64,000 bases of DNA from Achromobacter denitrificans NBRC 15125 (lineage in GTDB: Bacteria; Pseudomonadota; Gammaproteobacteria; Burkholderiales; Burkholderiaceae_B), in the NCBI RefSeq assembly GCF_001571365.1, contig NZ_BCTQ01000028.1:1-64000 (forward strand), in the 5' to 3' direction. The translations under genes and the position numbers were made by a program. Of the stretch, positions 19,776 through 27,332 are shown piece after piece; position 1 is the stretch's first letter; each line of letters opens with the position of its first letter. The notes beneath the pieces are model-generated. The model had not been told where the DNA came from. It did no database searches and saw nothing but the letters and a program-made list of their open reading frames with translations.

Positions 19776-20622
19776 AGCGGCCCTCGTGGAAGTCCGTATC
19801 GAAGCCATGCTGCCTGGCGAGAGGGGAGTCCGCGCTTTGCCGGCTGTACTCCAGCACCAGCGCGGGCTTCACGCCGAATACCGCGTCCGACGCCAGATAG
19901 GGATCCCCGGCGTTGAACAGGTGGGTGACCAACTGTTGGTGGCCCGGGGCGTCGATCATGAAATGCAGGTGCGCGGGCCGGTAGATGTGCCGGCCGGTGG
20001 CCGCCATCATGCGGCCCACGGGGCCGTCGCCCGGGATCGGGTAGGACACGGGCAGGATGGTGCGGATCGCGAACGAGCCGTCCTCGCCGCTGCGGTAGCG
20101 GCCGCGCAGATTGCCGTGGGGCTGGGCCGGGTCCTGGCCCGAGTACATGCCGTTGGCGGCCGTCTGCCAGACGTCGAGCAGGGCGCCCGCCAGCGGCCGG
20201 CCCTCGGTGTCGCGGACGTGCCCGTGCACCAGCGCCGGCTCGCCCGGCGTGAGCGCCATGTTCTCGCCCGCCGCGCGTTCCGGCATGCCGGCGATGTAGA
20301 AGGGGCCGAACACCGTGCTCTCGGTGGCCTGGTCCGGCTTGCGATGATTGATCGCGTCCACCAGCATCGACACGCCCAGCGTATCGGACAGCAGGATGAA
20401 CTCCTGGCGCACGGCGCCGTCGCACATCTGGCCGGTCTCGGTCAGGTAACGGATCGCCGCCATCCATTCGGCCTCGCTGGGCTCGACGTCGGCGACGAAG
20501 GCGTGCAGGTGTCGCACCAGCGATTGCATGAGCTGCCTCAGCCGCGGATCCGGGGTCCGGGCGAAGGCGGCGACGACCGTATCGGTCAGGGCGGTTTCGG
20601 CGTTCTGGATGGCGGTATTCAC
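19750..20622 (-). CDS. Intradiol ring-cleavage dioxygenase, hydroxyquinol 1,2-dioxygenase type
   Basis: 290 residues. The non-haem Fe(III) ligands are visible with the spacing of catechol 1,2-dioxygenases: Tyr160, Tyr194, His218 and His220 (the latter two in RPAHLHF). The helical N-terminal dimerisation domain contains RQEFILLSDTLGVSMLVD, which is typical of the hydroxyquinol (1,2,4-benzenetriol) branch. The product would be maleylacetate. It lies 9 bp after the aldehyde dehydrogenase gene in the hydroquinone operon, so it probably handles hydroxyquinol formed as a side or parallel intermediate. Catechol specificity cannot be excluded from sequence alone. Confidence 0.85.
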   Translation of the reverse strand: MNTAIQNAETALTDTVVAAFARTPDPRLRQLMQSLVRHLHAFVADVEPSEAEWMAAIRYLTETGQMCDGAVRQEFILLSDTLGVSMLVDAINHRKPDQATESTVFGPFYIAGMPERAAGENMALTPGEPALVHGHVRDTEGRPLAGALLDVWQTAANGMYSGQDPAQPHGNLRGRYRSGEDGSFAIRTILPVSYPIPGDGPVGRMMAATGRHIYRPAHLHFMIDAPGHQQLVTHLFNAGDPYLASDAVFGVKPALVLEYSRQSADSPLARQHGFDTDFHEGRYDFVLSRA

Positions 20623-20631
20623 GGCGGCTCC

Positions 20632-22092
20632 TCAGCGCTTGAAATGGGGCGGCACGGCGGCGTCCACGTTGACCCACACGGACCTCGCCTCAGTGTAGTC
20701 ATGCATGGCTTCGAAGCCCATTTCGCGTCCGTAGCCCGATTGGCCCACGCCGCCGAAGGGGCTGCCGGGATTGACCCGTTTGTAGCAGTTGATCCAGCAC
20801 ATGCCCGCATGGATGGAACCCGCCAGCTTGTGGGCGCGCGCCAGGTCGCGCGTCCACAAGCCGCTGCCCAGCCCGTAGTCGGTGGCGTTGGCGATCGCCA
20901 GCGCTTCCTCATCGCTGCCGAAGCGCAGCACGGTGACGAAGGGGCCGAATACTTCTTCCTGCGCCACGCGGTCGCGGGGGCTGGCTTCCACGACGGTGGG
21001 GCGGACGTAGTAGCCCGCGGACAGGTCGCCGCCGGGCGCCGTGCCGCCGGCCAGCACCCGCGCGCCCTGTTCGGCGGCGATACCCACGTAGGACAGCACT
21101 TTGTCGCGGTGCTGGGCCGAGGTCAGCGGGCCCATCTCCGTCTCGGGGGAACGGGGATCGCCCAGGCGGATGGAATTGGCGAGCGCCAGGAAGCGTTCGA
21201 GGAAGGCGTCGGCGATCTTCTCGTGCAGCATCAGCCGGGAGCCCGCGATGCAGGCCTGCCCCTGGTTGTGGAAGATGGCCCAGGCGGCGCCGTTGACGGC
21301 GGCGTCGAGATTGGCGTCGTCGAACACGATGTTGGCGCCCTTGCCGCCCAGTTCCAGCTGCACGCGCTTGAGATTGCCTTGGGAGGCTTCGACGATGCGG
21401 CGGCCGGTGGCGGTCGAGCCGGTGAAGGCGATCTTGCCCACGTCCGGATGCTCGGCGAGCCGCTGGCCCGCGGTGTGCCCGTAGCCGGGCACCACGTTCA
21501 CCACGCCGTCGGGAAAGCCGGCCTCGGCCATCAGCTCGGCGATGCGCAGGGTGGACAGCGGCGTGAGTTCCGACGGCTTGAGCACCACCGTATTGCCGGC
21601 GGCCAGGGCGGGGCCCAGTTTCCAGCTGGTGAACATCAGGGGAAAGTTCCAGGGCACGATCTGGCCGACCACGCCGATGGGCGCGCGCTGCACGTAGTTC
21701 AGGAAGCCGGCCTCGACGGGAATGACGCTGCCCTGCAGCTTGTCTGCCATGCCGCCGAAGTAGCGGAAGCAGCCGGCGGTGCGCGGCACGTCCAGGCCGC
21801 GGGTGTCGCGGATCGGGTGCCCGGTGTCCAGCGTTTCCAGCTGCGCGAGTTCCTCGGCGTGCGCTTCGATGAGGTCGGCCAGCTTGAGCAGCAGGCGGCC
21901 GCGGTCGGCGGCCGCCATCCGCGACCAGGCGGGAAAGGCGCGTCGGGCGGCTTGCACCGCGCGGTCCACGTCTTGCGCCTCGGCGGCGGCGATGGCGGTG
22001 ATGAGGGATCCGTCGTGCGGATTCAGCACGTCTATCGTGCCGCGGGCGGCGGCGTCGACAAAGCGGCCGTCGATGTAGAGTTGGTTCTGCAT
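20632..22092 (-). CDS. Aldehyde dehydrogenase, probable 4-hydroxymuconic semialdehyde dehydrogenase
   Basis: 486 residues, NAD(P)+-dependent aldehyde dehydrogenase superfamily. Catalytic Cys281 is in GQACIAGSR, the general base Glu247 in LELGGKGAN, and the Rossmann segment FTGSTATGRRI is intact. By position directly after the two hydroquinone dioxygenase subunit genes (35 bp) it corresponds to PnpD/HapE, which oxidises 4-hydroxymuconic semialdehyde to maleylacetate. The substrate assignment rests on context, as this superfamily cannot be resolved by eye. The ATG at 22092 gives the canonical MxxxLYIDGRFVDA start. Confidence 0.82.
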   Translation of the reverse strand: MQNQLYIDGRFVDAAARGTIDVLNPHDGSLITAIAAAEAQDVDRAVQAARRAFPAWSRMAAADRGRLLLKLADLIEAHAEELAQLETLDTGHPIRDTRGLDVPRTAGCFRYFGGMADKLQGSVIPVEAGFLNYVQRAPIGVVGQIVPWNFPLMFTSWKLGPALAAGNTVVLKPSELTPLSTLRIAELMAEAGFPDGVVNVVPGYGHTAGQRLAEHPDVGKIAFTGSTATGRRIVEASQGNLKRVQLELGGKGANIVFDDANLDAAVNGAAWAIFHNQGQACIAGSRLMLHEKIADAFLERFLALANSIRLGDPRSPETEMGPLTSAQHRDKVLSYVGIAAEQGARVLAGGTAPGGDLSAGYYVRPTVVEASPRDRVAQEEVFGPFVTVLRFGSDEEALAIANATDYGLGSGLWTRDLARAHKLAGSIHAGMCWINCYKRVNPGSPFGGVGQSGYGREMGFEAMHDYTEARSVWVNVDAAVPPHFKR

Positions 22093-22127
22093 GGCTGAGG
22101 ACTCGTGGTGGAAAGGGCGGGGCGGAT

Positions 22128-23147
22128 TCAGAACTCGACCGGGTAGGGCGCGAGTTCGCCGCTTTCGTAGCGCTGCGGCAGGTCGGGCGTCGCGTTCTCC
22201 CAGACCAGCAGCATCGAGCGCTTGGTGGAATAGCCCTGGTGGCGGATGTCGGCGGGCATGGCGCAGATGTCGCCCGCGCGCATCGTGATGCGGGCGCGCG
22301 GCGCGCCGGTGTCCTTGTCGCCGATGTCCCAGACGATCTCGTCGGACAGCTGCAGGAACCACTCCACGCGGTCGTTGCCGTGGAAGACCGGCAGGATGAA
22401 CTCTTCGGTGGTGGGGCAGAACAGGCTGGCGCCGCAGACGGACGTGACGGAAGGGTTCCAGGTGACGTCCGAGCGCGACAGGTACTTGAACAGGTTGAAG
22501 GCATGGAGCGAGCCTTCGAAGCCGGGCTCCGCATGGACCTGCGGCTCTTCCTGGGTCACGTCGGCGAACGCCCGGTTGACGGGCAGGTCGTCGCGCAGCG
22601 GAGAGTCCTCGGGCAGGCCCGGCATGCGCCGCGTGGCGATGCGCGAACGCTCGATGGCGGCGATGTTGTCGCCATGCTTGCGGCCGAAGGCGGTGCCGGT
22701 TTCCTCGGGGGCGGCGAAGGGATCGAAGCCCGCGTTGGTCCAGTCGTGCAGCATGGCCTTGAAGGTGGCCATGATGAGCGGGGTGTCGAAGGTCTCCGTG
22801 TAATCCACGCCCGCTTCCTTCATCACGCCGTTGAACGAACCGGCGTAGACGTCCACCTTGCCGTAGTGGTTGCGCGTGCCGAAGACGTGGTCGAAGTTGA
22901 CCCAGCCGTAGAAAAAGCCCCAGGCCACGTCGCGCATCAGGGCGCGCAGGAAGGCGTCGGCGGGGATGGCGTGGGTGCGCGTCTGGCCGTTGGAGGGCCA
23001 GTGCACCTTGACGAAGTACTCGTCGCGGATGAAGGTGAACGCGCCGAGATCGAAGCGCTTGTAGCCGGTAGCGGCGTCGGCGGGGCCGGCGGCGACCTTG
23101 CCGGCGGCGAAGGAAGATGCGGGTGCGGGGGTGCCCAGCATGGCCAT
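22128..23147 (-). CDS. Hydroquinone 1,2-dioxygenase, large (catalytic) subunit
   Basis: 339 residues, the length of HapD/PnpD-type large subunits of the two-component hydroquinone 1,2-dioxygenase. This Fe(II) cupin-like enzyme opens hydroquinone to 4-hydroxymuconic semialdehyde. The metal set reported for that enzyme (His, Asn, Glu, His) appears here as His256, Asn258, Glu262 in FHGNDRVEW and His303 in DIRHQGYS. Other family blocks are MRDVAWGFFYGWVNFDHVFG and FLQLSDEIVWDIGDKDTG. The small subunit gene is 41 bp upstream. The ATG at 23147 is used; a second ATG two codons in is possible. Recognition is from remembered family sequence. Confidence 0.85.
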   Translation of the reverse strand: MAMLGTPAPASSFAAGKVAAGPADAATGYKRFDLGAFTFIRDEYFVKVHWPSNGQTRTHAIPADAFLRALMRDVAWGFFYGWVNFDHVFGTRNHYGKVDVYAGSFNGVMKEAGVDYTETFDTPLIMATFKAMLHDWTNAGFDPFAAPEETGTAFGRKHGDNIAAIERSRIATRRMPGLPEDSPLRDDLPVNRAFADVTQEEPQVHAEPGFEGSLHAFNLFKYLSRSDVTWNPSVTSVCGASLFCPTTEEFILPVFHGNDRVEWFLQLSDEIVWDIGDKDTGAPRARITMRAGDICAMPADIRHQGYSTKRSMLLVWENATPDLPQRYESGELAPYPVEF

Positions 23148-23188
23148 ATCGTTACTCCTGATGGAAAAGGGGGGCGGGGGCTCGCGGG

Positions 23189-23683
23189 CTACTGCAGGCA
23201 GATGTCGGCCCATTTCTCGACGGACAGCGCGCCCGCCCGGGTCTGGATCAGCAGCACGCCCGGAATGGGGGCGGTGAAGCGGTACGCGCAGCCGGCGGGC
23301 AGCAGGCATTGGTGCCCGCGGCCCAGCAGCACGCGGCCCATGGGCTTGCCGGCGGGGGCCGGCCCCGCGGCCACGGTGCCGTCCGCGGCCGCGGGCGGCT
23401 GGTCCAGGCGCAGGAACTCGACCTCGGCCTGGCCGTCCATCAGGATCGCGAACTCGTCGTGGCTGCATGCATACCAGGGGGAGGCGCCCTCGGCCCGCAG
23501 GGTTTCGATGACGTACTCCAGGTTCTTGCCCACCACGACTTTCTCGTAGGGCGCGGCGTTGGCGGCCACCTCGAAGACGTTGGAAAAAACGTAGTGGCGG
23601 GGCGAGCCCCGCGTGATCTCGATCGATCCCTTGCGGTAGTCCTTCAGCGAGCCGAAGACGGTAGGGGTTGCTGCGGTGTTCAT
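23189..23683 (-). CDS. Hydroquinone 1,2-dioxygenase, small subunit
   Basis: 164 residues, matching the roughly 17-18 kDa small subunit (HapC-type) of the heterotetrameric hydroquinone dioxygenase. Conserved-looking blocks are the N-terminal YRKGSIEITRGSPRHYVFSN, FEVAANAAPYEKVVVGKN and WYACSHDEFAILMDGQAEV, a cupin-like strand pattern. It has no complete metal site, in line with a structural role. A Pro/Ala-rich insertion of about 15 residues lies at 112-127. It precedes the catalytic subunit gene by 41 bp, the same order as in known clusters. The start at 23683 has a purine-rich ribosome site upstream. Confidence 0.8.
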   Translation of the reverse strand: MNTAATPTVFGSLKDYRKGSIEITRGSPRHYVFSNVFEVAANAAPYEKVVVGKNLEYVIETLRAEGASPWYACSHDEFAILMDGQAEVEFLRLDQPPAAADGTVAAGPAPAGKPMGRVLLGRGHQCLLPAGCAYRFTAPIPGVLLIQTRAGALSVEKWADICLQ

Positions 23684-23750
23684 GGAACCTCCTGGGTCGG
23701 GTAGTGCCGCGCGCGGGGCGCGGCGGAAGGATGCGGACTGGCGGGGCGGA

Positions 23751-24719
23751 TCAGTCCACCCGCAGGTTGATCTTGGTGACGACGTCGTTCCATTTGGCGG
23801 CGTCTTCGCGCAGGCGGCGGGCGGTGGCGTCGGGCGGTTCGGGCAAGGGGTCCAGGTCATTGGCCCGCAGCTTCTGCCTCACCTCGGGCAGCGCCAGGGC
23901 GCGCGCCACTTCCTGGTTCATGCGCGCCACGATGGCGTCGGGCGTGCCCTTCGGCGCGAACAGCATTTCGCGGAACGTGGCGTCGTAGCCGGCCACGCCG
24001 GCCTGCTGCATGGTGGGCACGTCCGGGGCCTGGACCGAGCGGGCGGTGCCGGACACCGCCAGCCCATAGAGCTTGCCGGCCGCCACGTAGGGCGCGACCA
24101 CCGGCGACGCCAGATAGCCACAGGGAACCTGGCCGGCCAGCACGTCCTGCGTGGCCGGCGAAGGCCCCTTGTAGGGAACGTGCAGGATGTCGAGGCCGGC
24201 GCCGGACAGGTACAGTTCCATCGCCAGGTGGCCGGGCACGCCCTGGCCGCCGGAGGCATAGCTGAGCGCGCCGGGCGTCTTCCTGGCCTGGTCGCGCAGT
24301 TGCGCCAGCGTGCGCAATCCCGAGGCGGAAGAGCACACCAGCATCTGGTTGAAGTTCGCCAGCGCGACCACCGGGGTCAGGTCGTCCGCCTTGAAACTCA
24401 GCTTGCGGTAGATCGCCGGATTGATGGTGACGATGGTGTCCGGCGCTTCCAGGAAGGTATAGCCGTCGGCCGGCGCCCGCGCCACCGCTTCCGCGCCGAT
24501 GTTGCCGCCCGCGCCGGGGCGGTTCTCGACGATGAGCGGCTGCTTGAGCGCCTGCCCCACCGCGTCGGCCACGATGCGCGCGGCCGTGTCGCCCGGCGAC
24601 CCCGCGGGGAACGCGACCACGATGCGGATGGCGCGCGCGGGCCATTCCTCTTTCGGCTGGGCGTGCGCTGCCGTGCTGGCGGCCACGCAGGCTGCCAGCG
24701 CAAGTAAATGCGGTTTCAT
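23751..24719 (-). CDS. Bug-type periplasmic receptor (tripartite tricarboxylate transporter)
   Basis: 322 residues with a Sec signal peptide (MKPHLLALAACVAASTAAHA) and the Bug/TctC fold: IRIVVAFPAGSPGDTAARIV (ligand-loop FPAGS), NRPGAGGNIGAEAVARA, then the hinge LHVPYKGPSPA and DVPTMQQAGVAGYD. Such proteins bind carboxylates, amino acids or aromatic acids. No TctA or TctB membrane genes are nearby, so it would use a shared transporter. Lying between the sulfatase-like gene (45 bp) and the hydroquinone dioxygenase genes (67 bp), it probably captures the substrate of this pathway or acts as its sensor. Confidence 0.9.
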   Translation of the reverse strand: MKPHLLALAACVAASTAAHAQPKEEWPARAIRIVVAFPAGSPGDTAARIVADAVGQALKQPLIVENRPGAGGNIGAEAVARAPADGYTFLEAPDTIVTINPAIYRKLSFKADDLTPVVALANFNQMLVCSSASGLRTLAQLRDQARKTPGALSYASGGQGVPGHLAMELYLSGAGLDILHVPYKGPSPATQDVLAGQVPCGYLASPVVAPYVAAGKLYGLAVSGTARSVQAPDVPTMQQAGVAGYDATFREMLFAPKGTPDAIVARMNQEVARALALPEVRQKLRANDLDPLPEPPDATARRLREDAAKWNDVVTKINLRVD

Positions 24720-24764
24720 GCTGTCTCCTGATTATTTTTCAGGCGCCCTGATCCGGGCGCTGCG

Positions 24765-26342
24765 TTACCACCTGCCGATATGGATGCCGGCCGATTCCTC
24801 CTTGCGTGTCCAACCCGTCATGGCGGCATGGCTGACGGTGGGGTGGATCTTGCGGTTGCGCAGCCAGTCGAACAGCATCGCCTGGTAGCGCTCCCGGATG
24901 GACGCGAAGGCAGGGTCCGCGCCCAGGTCGTCGAGCTCGTCCGGGTCGGCGCGCAAGTTGAAAAGCTGGGGACGCAGGCCTTCGAAGTGGACGTACTTCC
25001 ATTCGTGGTCGCGCACCATGATGGTGTGGCAGCCGTCGGCGGGGCGGCCCAGCGGTTCGCGCACGAAGTCGCGGAACGCGTAGTTGTTTTCCGAGAACAC
25101 GGCGCGGCGCCAGTCAGCCGGTTCCGCGCCCCGCAGCAGCGGCAGCAGGGAGCGTCCCTCCAGGATGTGGTCGGGAATGTCCGCGCCCAGGGCGTCCAGG
25201 ATGGTGGGGACCAGGTCTATGGCTTCCACCAGCCGCGATTCCACGGCGCCGCGCCGCGCGCCGCCGCCGGGCAGGCGGATGATCAGCGGCACCTTGGCCA
25301 CGCAGTCGTGGAACAGCTCTTTCTCGCCCAGGTAGTGGTCGCCCAGATAGTCGCCGTGATCGCTGCAGAAGATGATCATGGTGTCCTGGTCGCGGCCGCT
25401 GCGCCGCAGATAGTCGAACAGCACGCCCAATTGGTCGTCCACCTGCTTGATCAGCCCCATGTAGGTGGGGATGACCGTCTCGCGCACGTGGTCGAGCGAG
25501 AAATTCCGGCTGACCTCCGCCTGCCGGAAGCCTTGCAGCACGGGGTGCGCGTTCTCCAGTTCGCGCGGCGCCCGCGTGGCCGCCGGCACGTCGTCGACCG
25601 TGTACATCGCGTGATAGGGCGCGGGAGCGACATAGGGCCAGTGCGGCTTGATGTAGGACAGGTGCAGCACCCAGGGCTGGTCGCCGCTTTGCTCGATGAA
25701 CTCGATGGCGCGCCGGGTCATGTAGGGCGTTTCGGAATCCGCTTCGTCGACGCGGGCGGGCAGGCTCGCGTGGCGCATGTTCCAGCCCGAGAGGATCTCG
25801 CCGCGCGCGCCCAGCGCCGAGTTGGCGTGGTCGTGCCAGGGGTTGGCGCCGTCGTAGCCCCGCTCGCGCAGATACCGCGTGTAGTGGTGCGAGGCGTCGC
25901 TGAAGCCCGGAGGCCAGATCCCGTCGTCGCGATCGTAGGGCTCGAACCCGCCTTCCGTCGCCAGCACGCCGGCCGCGCTCGCCGGGTCTATCCCCAGGCG
26001 CCGCATCCCGGCCAGGTCCGCTTCCACATGCGTCTTGCCCGCCACCGCCACGCGCACGCCCAGCGGGCGCAGGTGATCGCCCAGCGTCATCTCGCTGATG
26101 GGCATGGGCACGAAGTTCCAGACGGCGCCGTGGCTGGTGACGTAGCGCCCGGTGTAGTACGACATGCGCGACGGGCCGCAGACCGGGCCCTGCACGAAGG
26201 CGTTGTCGAAGCGCATGCCTTCGGCGGCCAGGCGATCGATGTTGGGCGTGCGCAGGCGCGGATGCCCATAGCACGACAGATAGTCCCAACGCAGTTGGTC
26301 GCACATGATCCAGAGCACATTGCGCGCAGCCTGTCCGCTCAT
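24765..26342 (-). CDS. Sulfatase/phosphonate monoester hydrolase-like alkaline phosphatase-superfamily enzyme
   Basis: 525 residues. The formylglycine-forming motif C-x-P-S-R is present as C55-G-P-S-R in GPVCGPSRMSYYTGRY, together with Asp15 (WIMCDQLRWD) and SDHGDYLGDH as metal sites. The SAPYHAMY-like segment (APAPYHAMYTVDDVPA) and the KYVHFEGLRPQLFNLRADP end resemble phosphonate monoester hydrolases and promiscuous arylsulfatases, which split aryl sulfates, phosphodiesters or phosphonate monoesters. No signal peptide is seen, so it acts in the cytoplasm. It is the first gene of the hydroquinone operon; release of a phenol that feeds ring cleavage is inferred. Start at 26342 excludes a GTG-started extension. 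Confidence 0.85.
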   Translation of the reverse strand: MSGQAARNVLWIMCDQLRWDYLSCYGHPRLRTPNIDRLAAEGMRFDNAFVQGPVCGPSRMSYYTGRYVTSHGAVWNFVPMPISEMTLGDHLRPLGVRVAVAGKTHVEADLAGMRRLGIDPASAAGVLATEGGFEPYDRDDGIWPPGFSDASHHYTRYLRERGYDGANPWHDHANSALGARGEILSGWNMRHASLPARVDEADSETPYMTRRAIEFIEQSGDQPWVLHLSYIKPHWPYVAPAPYHAMYTVDDVPAATRAPRELENAHPVLQGFRQAEVSRNFSLDHVRETVIPTYMGLIKQVDDQLGVLFDYLRRSGRDQDTMIIFCSDHGDYLGDHYLGEKELFHDCVAKVPLIIRLPGGGARRGAVESRLVEAIDLVPTILDALGADIPDHILEGRSLLPLLRGAEPADWRRAVFSENNYAFRDFVREPLGRPADGCHTIMVRDHEWKYVHFEGLRPQLFNLRADPDELDDLGADPAFASIRERYQAMLFDWLRNRKIHPTVSHAAMTGWTRKEESAGIHIGRW

Positions 26343-26437
26343 CCCCGCCTCTCGTCCCGTTCCGCCAGCCACCGCGGCTTGCGATAGGTGCCACGATATT
26401 TCGGGGGGACTGGGCGGCTCAAGCAGGATTTGCTAGA

Positions 26438-26454
26438 GTTTCACTCAGTGAAAC
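26438..26454. promoter_or_regulatory. Perfect 17-bp palindrome, candidate IclR operator
   Basis: GTTTCACTCAGTGAAAC has 8-bp perfect arms around a single central C. It lies 29 bp before the IclR start and 95 bp before the divergent sulfatase start. IclR-family operators commonly contain such 15-17 bp inverted repeats, so this is the likely control point of both transcripts. Confidence 0.7.
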
Positions 26455-26483
26455 ATGCGGACGCGGACGGAAAGGGGCGCGCA

Positions 26484-27302
26484 ATGAGCCGGTGGAATCC
26501 GAAGGTGAAGACGATCGACGCGCTGGAGCGCGGCCTGATCGTGCTGGACGAGGTGCGCGCCACGCAGGGCGCGAGCCTGCAGGAATTGCACGCGCGCACG
26601 GGCTACGCCAAGGCCACGCTGCTGCGCATCCTGGCCACGCTGCAATTGCGCGGCTTGATCTGGCGGCGGATCGCGGACGATTACTTCTGTCCGGCCAGCA
26701 CGCTCAACGAGCCCAGCCGGCGGGCGCGGGTGCTGGACCTGCTGGGCCAGTGCGCGGCGCCCGAACTGGACCGGCTGCAGGCGGAGGTGCTGTGGCCCTC
26801 CGACCTTACCGTGCGGCGCGGGAGCGCGATGATCGTGCGGGAAACCAACCGAAGCCAGTCCTATTTCACCATCCGCAGGGACAACATCGGCTTTCAGATC
26901 AATATGCTGCGGTCCGCGGTGGGGAGGGCCTATCTGGCGTTCTGCGCCGAGAAGGAGCGCGATTCGATCCTGCTGGCCCTGCGCCGCAGCCGCCGCGAGG
27001 GCGACGCGCTGGCGAACGACTGCGCCGCCGTGGCCAAGCTGCTGGAGCAGACCCGGCGCCAGGGCTACGGCCTGCGCGAGCAGCGCTTCGGAGGCGACTA
27101 CGACAAGACGCGCAAGGATCAGAACGACAGGCTGGAGGCGATTGCCGTTCCCATCACGGCCGCGCCCGGGCGGCTCTACGGTTGCGTCAACATCGTGTGG
27201 ATCCAGGGAGTGCGTTCGGCCGACCAGATGGTGGAGCAATACCTGGAACCGTTGAAGCGCGCCGCGGGCGCGATCGCCGCCAGCATGATCCGGCGCGGCT
27301 GA
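26484..27302 (+). CDS. IclR-family transcriptional regulator
   Basis: 272 residues: an N-terminal winged helix (about 8-70, SLQELHARTGYAKATLLRIL is the recognition region) followed by the IclR GAF-like effector domain (FQINMLRSAVGRAYLAFC through IAVPITAAPGRLYGCVNIVWI). IclR proteins commonly control aromatic-acid catabolism (PcaU, MhpR, CatR types). It is divergent from the sulfatase-hydroquinone operon across the palindrome at 26438. The ATG at 26484 is chosen because it is preceded by a purine-rich site and gives a short normal N-terminus; an ATG at 26388 would read through the palindrome. Confidence 0.9.
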   Translation: MSRWNPKVKTIDALERGLIVLDEVRATQGASLQELHARTGYAKATLLRILATLQLRGLIWRRIADDYFCPASTLNEPSRRARVLDLLGQCAAPELDRLQAEVLWPSDLTVRRGSAMIVRETNRSQSYFTIRRDNIGFQINMLRSAVGRAYLAFCAEKERDSILLALRRSRREGDALANDCAAVAKLLEQTRRQGYGLREQRFGGDYDKTRKDQNDRLEAIAVPITAAPGRLYGCVNIVWIQGVRSADQMVEQYLEPLKRAAGAIAASMIRRG

Positions 27303-27332
27303 GGGCGGGCGCCGGCGAGCCGCGCGCCGCCG

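Noticed and set aside
19651-22098. An 815-codon plus-strand open frame opposite the dioxygenase and aldehyde dehydrogenase genes
   Set aside because: Antisense shadow; the minus-strand genes carry catalytic motifs, this frame carries none.
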